Shown here: positions 58,757-64,000 of the stretch, piece after piece
How the letters are laid out: each line of letters opens with the position of its first letter
Position numbering within the stretch: the stretch's first letter is position 1
Origin: Heligmosomoides polygyrus polygyrus
Lineage: Eukaryota > Nematoda > Chromadorea > Rhabditida > Heligmosomidae
Direction of reading: 5' to 3'
NCBI GenBank assembly: GCA_947396885.1
Contig: OX377202.1
Span: 29,255,407 to 29,319,406, forward strand
DNA: 64,000 nt
The notes under the pieces: model-generated
Database searches by the model: none
The model's input: the letters and a program-made list of their open reading frames with translations, nothing else
What the model was told of the DNA's origin: nothing
Program-made: the position numbers and the translations under genes

Positions 58757-58784
58757 CAGTGCCATTTAATTCGTTACAACCTAA
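58757..58784 (-). repeat. Mariner terminal inverted repeat, right
   Basis: Reverse-complement match to 57504-57531 with a single mismatch; flanked by TA. Confidence 0.92.
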
Positions 58785-58789
58785 TAGTT

Positions 58790-59703
58790 ATAAGCGAATC
58801 AAAGAACTCTCAGCCGTCACTTTACAACATCTACCTACAACGAGTACGAACTCTGAAAAGCTATAAGTATGTCAAATTCTCGATTTCCATGCCTTACGCT
58901 CATTAACAAATGCACAATGTCATTTTCCAGAGAGTCTGGTTTCGAGTTTCTCTTTAAACTAGTGATCAAAAACAAAGCTAGTCAATCCCTATTTAGGAAG
59001 CACCACCTGTTCTACAATACCGGCCTTATCTTTTGGTCTTTGGGCGGAAAAAGCGAAAAAAACCGCCTTTTCCGCCGCTTTTCTGTAGCGCTCTTCAAAT
59101 TGAGCGCAATGCAAATTGAATGACATATTCGTGATCAGCACCGAGCTCTCTTCCCGATGAGCTGAAAATCGCATCGCGAGCGCCTGAAATGTAGTTCAGT
59201 GACCTAATTTCGCCCGGCGCGGCTGACCCCTGTGCTCGCGGGAGATAATTACACCCACAGCTCCCAAGTGACTAATGAAGGAAGAGATTCGGCCCTTTAA
59301 AGCCTAGTTTCTGCATTATATACATAGTCACACATAGTTCTCTGGATTCCCTAGTATTTCACGATCACAATGATCTACTTCCTTAAAGGACCCGACAATT
59401 TAATTGTTGTTATTTTCAGAAAATGCCTCCGCTTTGGAGGACTCTAATTTCGTCATATCAAGATTGTATGTGCTTATACTCGTTTGTCACGTTGGAGGCG
59501 AGAGTGAAAATCAAGCTGCGAAGTTGGAACCTTCATGGTTGAAATTGTTAGTGATTGTACTGCCAAAGTTGCCCATATGACACTTCTTCGTAGTTAGCCG
59601 TACACTTTTCGTATCATTAAATTGGGCTTAAAGTGGCACAAAATGGTTTCCCTGAAGACAGGAACGTAGATATCTGGAGGCCTATGAATACACCTTATAG
59701 TCT
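58790..59703. other. No gene recognised
   Basis: Short frames only. The part nearest 59704 may belong to the palindrome, but its partner would lie beyond the window. Confidence 0.35.
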
Positions 59704-60224
59704 TCTACAGGTGGGATTTCGACTGGCCCGGAGGACATTTTTGCCACCCAGTTACAGAGCAAACTCACCTCAAATGCTAACTGAGTGTCACTTTAAAAAA
59801 TGTCTAAAAACAAAAAAATTGTCCACTAGGCCATTACCTAGTTAATTCTGACTCGAAGGATAGCTCGATTTCAAATTTACGTTCATTTGTACCGGTTTTT
59901 CACGAATCAAATGTACCATAGCCCTGGTCGGGACCCAGATTAGTTCCAGAGCCAGTCCACTCTCCTGCCTCTGTGACCCCTCGCGCCATCTGAGAGCGCC
60001 ATAAATCGCCTAACTACAGTTTTCACACTTCCGGTGCCGCGGCGCCATATTGATCCTTCCAAACGAGGGTGGAGTAGAATAGTACACCAAACAAGGTTTG
60101 GACAACTACGACCTCTCCGTTATACTTATACGCTTGTGTTTTTCATTTCGCATTTACGCTTTAACAATGTTTAGATGCGTGGCGCATCCCAGAAAGACTG
60201 CTCAAACTCGCTTCACTTTCACAA

Positions 60225-61944
60225 CGCTCAGTCTACAAGCTGTCCCTCCCCTCGATTGAAAGATTCGATTCTGTATGCATTGTTCACGGCGCACTCCAAA
60301 GGCCAGCTGGACAGCCTTGAAGCAACTCCGGAGTAAGGCGGTAGGAAACTTCTGAACTCCCAAACGCTCAGTCCACAAGCTGTCCCTCCCCCTCGATTGA
60401 AAGATTCGATTCTGTATGCATTGTTCACGGCGCACTCCAAAGGCCAGCTGGACAGCCTTGAAGCAACTCCGGAGTAAGGCGGTAGGAAACTTCTGAACTC
60501 CCAAACGCTCAGTCCACAAGCTGTCGCGCCCACTCGATTGAAAGGTTCCATTCTGTATGCATTGTTCACAGCGCAGTCCAAAGGCTAGCTGGACAGCCCT
60601 AGAGCAACTCCTGACTAGGGCGGCTGCAAATTTCTGACAAAACTCCCCAAACGCTCAGTCTACAAGCTGTCCCTCCCCCTCGATTGAAAGGTTCGATTCT
60701 GTATGCATTGTTTACGGCGCACTCCAAAGGCCAGCTGGACAGCCTTAAACCAACTCCGGAGTAAGGCGGTAGGAAACTTCTGAACTCCCTAAACGCTCAG
60801 TCCACAAGCTGTCCCTCCCCCTCGATTGAAAGCTTCGATTCTGTATGCATTGTTCACGGCGCACTCCAAAGACCAGCTGGACCGCCTTGGAGCAACTCCT
60901 GACTAGGGTGGCTGCATATTTCTGATAAAACTCCCCAAACGCTCAGTCTACAAGCTGTCCCTCCCCCTCGATTGAAAGGTTCGATTCTGTGTGCATTGTT
61001 CACAGCGCACTCCAAACGCTAGCTGGACAGCCTTAGAGCAACTCCTGAGTAAGACGGTAGGAAACTTCTGGTAGAACTCCCCAAACGCTCAGTCCACAAG
61101 CTGTCCCTCCCCCCTCGATTGAAAGGTTCGATTCTGTATGCATTGTTTACGGCGCACTCCAAAGGCCAGCTGGACAGCCTTAAAGCAACTCCTGAGTAAG
61201 ACGGTAGGAAACTTTCTGGTAGAACTCCCCAAACGCTCAGTCTACAAGCTGTCCCTCCCCCTCGATTGAAAGGTTCCATTCTGTATGCATTGTTCACAGC
61301 GCACTCCAAAGGCTAGCTGGACAGCCCTAGAGCAACCCCTGACTAGGGCGGCTGCAAATTTCTGACGAAACTCCCCAAACGCTCAGTCTACAAGCTGTCT
61401 CTCCCCCTCGATTGAAAGGTTCGATTCTGTATGCATTGTTCACAGCGCAGTCCAAAGGCTAGCTGGACAGCCCTAGAGCAACTGCTGACTAGGGTAGCTG
61501 CATATTTCTGATAAAACTCCCTAACCGCTCAGTCTACAAGCTGTCGCGCCCACTCGATTGAGAGGTTCGAGTCTGCATGAATTGTTCACGGCGCACTCCA
61601 AACGCTAGCTGGACAGCCTTAGAGCAACTCCTGACTAGGGTGCCTGCATATTTCTGATAAAACTCCCTAACCGCTCAGTCTGCAAGCTGTCGCGCCCACT
61701 CGATTGAAAGGTTCGAGTCTGCATGCATTGTTCACGGCGCACTCCAAAGGCTAGCTGGACAGCCTTAAAGCAGCTCCTGAGTAAGGCGGGTCTTCTGGTA
61801 GAACTCCCCAAACGCTCAGTCTACAAGCTGTCCCTCCCCCTCGATTGAAAGGTTCCATGCTGCATGCATTGTTCACAGCGCAGTCCAAAGGCTAGCTGGA
61901 CACCCCTAGAGCAACTCCTGACTAGGGCGGCTGCAAATTTCCGA
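60225..61944 (+). repeat. Tandem array, 12 units of 140-148 bp (left arm)
   Basis: Units start CGCTCAGTC at 60225, 60365, 60506, 60652, 60794, 60940, 61086, 61234, 61380, 61526, 61672 and 61813. Two unit types occur: a shorter one with GGCGGTAGGAAACTTCTG and a longer one with GG(C/T)GGCTGCA(A/T)ATTTCTG. All contain GATTCTGTATGCATTGTTCA-like and CCAGCTGGACAGCC-like words. Open frames across it are shadows of the repeat. Confidence 0.95.
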
Positions 61945-62007
61945 CAAACTCCCTAATCTAATCAATGTTAGAAGCTTTATGGAAAGCAATTTCATTTTGT
62001 GACGTTG

Positions 62008-62207
62008 NNNNNNNNNNNNNNNNNNNNNNNNNNNNNNNNNNNNNNNNNNNNNNNNNNNNNNNNNNNNNNNNNNNNNNNNNNNNNNNNNNNNNNNNNNNNN
62101 NNNNNNNNNNNNNNNNNNNNNNNNNNNNNNNNNNNNNNNNNNNNNNNNNNNNNNNNNNNNNNNNNNNNNNNNNNNNNNNNNNNNNNNNNNNNNNNNNNNN
62201 NNNNNNN
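62008..62207. other. Assembly gap of 200 N, probably spurious
   Basis: The 62 bp ending at 62007 are repeated exactly at 62210-62271 just after the gap (shared word GAAGCTTTATGGAAAGCAAT). Matching contig ends of this kind usually mean the two contigs overlap and the gap has no real length. Confidence 0.85.
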
Positions 62208-62385
62208 CAAAACTCCCTAATCTAATCAATGTTAGAAGCTTTATGGAAAGCAATTTCATTTTGTGACGTTGCTCCTAGTTCTCAACAATTATTTCGTGGG
62301 TCAATTCTTCGCATATGACCGACAAACTCAGGAAACGCAGTTGCCGGCATATAAACTCGGAGAGTTTTTGAAATCTTTGAAAACC

Positions 62386-63479
62386 CTTTGGAGTGCACCG
62401 TAAACAATGCATACAGAATCGAACCTTTCAATCGAGGGGGGAGGGACAGCTTGTGGACTGAGCGTTTGGGGAGTTCTACCAGAAGTTTCCTACCGCCTTA
62501 CTCAGGAGTTGCTTTAAGGCTGTCCAGCTGGCCTTTGGAGTGCGCCGTAAACAATGCATACAGAATCGAACCTTTCAATCGATGGGGAGGGACAGCTTGT
62601 AGACTGAGCGGTTAGGGAGTTCTATCAGAAATATGCAGCCACCCTAGTCAGGAGTTGCTCCAAGGCTGTCCAGCTGGCCTTTAGAGTGCGTCGTAAACAA
62701 TGCATACAGAATCGAACCTTTCAATCGAGGGGGAGGGACAGCTTGTAGACTGAGCGTTTGGGGAGTTTTGTCAGAAATTTGCAGCCGCCCTAGTCAGGAG
62801 TTGCTCTAGGGCTGTCCAGCTAGCCTTTGGACTGCGCTGTGAACAATGCATACAGAATGGAACCTTTCAATCGAGTGGGCGCGACAGCTTGTGGACTGAG
62901 CGTTTGGGGAGTTTCAGAAGTTTCCTACCGCTTTACTCCGGAGTTGGTTTAAGGCTGTCCAGCTGGCCTTTGGAGTGCGCAGTGAACAATGCATACAGAA
63001 TCGAATCTTTCAATCGAGGGGGAGGGACAGCTTGTAGACTGAGCGGTTAGGGAGTTTTATCAGAAATATGCAGCCACCCTAGTCAGGAGTTGCTCCAAGG
63101 CTGTCCAGCTGGCCTTTAGAGTGCGTCGTAAACAATGCATACAGAATCGAACCTTTCAATCGAGGGGGAGGGACAGCTTGTAGACTGAGCGTTTGGGGAG
63201 TTTTGTCAGAAATTTGCAGCCGCCCTAGTCAGGAGTTGCTCTAGGGCTGTCCAGCTAGCCTTTGGACTGCGCTGTGAACAATGCATACAGAATGGAACCT
63301 TTCAATCGAGTGGGCGCGACAGCTTGTGGACTGAGCGTTTGGGGAGTTTCAGAAGTTTCCTACCGCTTTACTCCGGAGTTGGTTTAAGGCTGTCCAGCTG
63401 GCCTTTGGAGTGCGCAGTGAACAATGCATACAGAATCGAATCTTTCAATCGAGGGGAGGGACAGCTTGTAGACTGAGCG
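62386..63479 (-). repeat. Tandem array, 8 units of 142-146 bp (right arm, inverted)
   Basis: The reverse-complement anchor GACTGAGCG ends at 62464, 62610, 62756, 62902, 63045, 63191, 63337 and 63479. A three-unit block of 435 bp is repeated (62609-63026 and 63044-63461 nearly identical), i.e. a higher-order repeat. Confidence 0.95.
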
Positions 63480-64000
63480 TTGTGAAAGTGAAGCGAGTTT
63501 GAGCAGTCTTTCTGGGATGCGCCACGCATCTAAACATTGTTAAAGCGTAAATGCGAAATGAAAAACACAAGCGTATAAGTATAACGGAGAGGTCGTAGTT
63601 GTCCAAACCTTGTTTGGTGTACTATTCTACTCCACCCTCGTTTGGAAGGATCAATATGGCGCCGCGGCACCGGAAGTGTGAAAACTGTAGTTAGGCGATT
63701 TATGGCGCTCTCAGATGGCGCGAGGGGTCACAGAGGCAGGAGAGTGGACTGGCTCTGGAACTAATCTGGGTCCCGACCAGGGCTATGGTACATTTGATTC
63801 GTGAAAAACCGGTACAAATGAACGTAAATTTGAAATCGAGCTATCCTTCGAGTCAGAATTAACTAGGTAATGGCCTAGTGGACAATTTTTTTGTTTTTAG
63901 ACATTTTTTAAAGTGACACTCAGTTAGCATTTGAGGTGAGTTTGCTCTGTAACTGGGTGGCAAAAATGTCCTCCGGGCCAGTCGAAATCCCACCTGTAGA

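Larger units (their letters stand above)
57504..58784 (-). mobile_element. Complete mariner transposon, 1281 bp, with TA target duplication
   Basis: The left end (57504-57531, TTAGGTTGTAACGAAATAAA onward) and right end (58757-58784) are 28-bp inverted repeats with one mismatch. TA flanks both sides (57502-57503 and 58785-58786). The transposase gene lies inside on the minus strand. Length, ends and protein fit the mariner family; the closest group I recall is the hookworm 'bandit' lineage, which would need a search to confirm. Confidence 0.93.
59704..64000. repeat. Giant inverted repeat (palindrome) with tandem arrays inside both arms
   Basis: The outer 522 bp of the left arm (59704-60225) are the reverse complement of the last 522 bp of the window (63479-64000), with no difference noticed by eye. 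Inside, each arm carries a tandem array of the same ~140-148-bp unit, 12 units on the left and 8 on the right, in opposite orientations. The centre is ~100 bp of unique sequence plus an assembly gap. The palindrome runs off the window's right edge, so its full arm length is unknown. Confidence 0.92.

Noticed and set aside
60202..62615. Open frames of 75-117 codons with repeated RLSSWPLECAVNNAYRIE-like peptides
   Set aside because: They are frames through the 140-148-bp tandem units; the same peptide repeats with the DNA period and the unit length is not a multiple of three throughout, so they are not a real repeat protein.
60225..63479. CRISPR-like array
   Set aside because: The repeated unit is the whole 140-148 bp with no unique spacers, and the sequence is clearly from an animal genome.

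Overview
The window looks like repeat-dense, gene-poor nuclear DNA of a parasitic nematode, most likely a hookworm or other strongylid. The evidence is the mix of mobile elements: an RTE-type retrotransposon family with C-terminal remnants of the kind abundant in Ancylostoma/Necator, CR1-like non-LTR elements, a DD34D mariner resembling the hookworm 'bandit' group, Penelope-like GIY-YIG fragments, and a decayed retrotransposon envelope-like gene. The organism call is inference; no host gene, rRNA or convincing tRNA was recognised.

Layout. 0-6 kb: a SINE-like repeat and two decayed RTE fragments. 6.9-7.9 kb: a non-autonomous hAT element with a perfect 8-bp target duplication and a SINE-like piece inside. 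12-14 kb: an RTE 3' scrap, two Penelope-like GIY-YIG fragments facing each other tail to tail, and a small perfect hairpin. 16.5-16.9 kb: a 5'-truncated non-LTR insertion with a GAA tail and a 13-bp target duplication. 20-22.4 kb: another Penelope-like fragment and a fold-back Tc/mariner derivative. 23-27.7 kb: a near full-length CR1-like element (element A), ruined by stops and frameshifts. 27.9-28.7 kb: RTE remnant on the minus strand. 30.6-32.2 kb: (ATT)n, a TTCGAA-rich minisatellite and other short tandem repeats. 32.5-35 kb: a minus-strand reverse transcriptase scrap abutting a plus-strand CR1-like element (B+). 36.2-37.9 kb: envelope-like pseudogene. 42.0-46.6 kb: an internally deleted mariner, then a long CR1-like element on the minus strand (B-) with a 57-bp in-frame triplication. 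48.4-50.4 kb: possible hAT-like element and a 434-bp tandem duplication. 53.7-55.6 kb: hairpin repeats. 56.4-57.0 kb: (AAAT)n arrays around a mariner scrap. 57.5-58.8 kb: complete mariner with both terminal repeats and a single nonsense codon. 59.7-64 kb: a giant inverted repeat holding ~140-148-bp tandem arrays around a 200-N assembly gap.

No set of genes here works together as a host pathway. The window is best read as a layered record of insertions. The most unusual structures are the giant palindrome with tandem arrays in its arms, the fold-back element at 21.5-22.3 kb, the in-frame triplication in the CR1-like ORF2, and an Asp-to-Asn change in the catalytic box shared by two CR1-like copies. 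Coordinates of degenerate elements are approximate; nothing was checked by database search.
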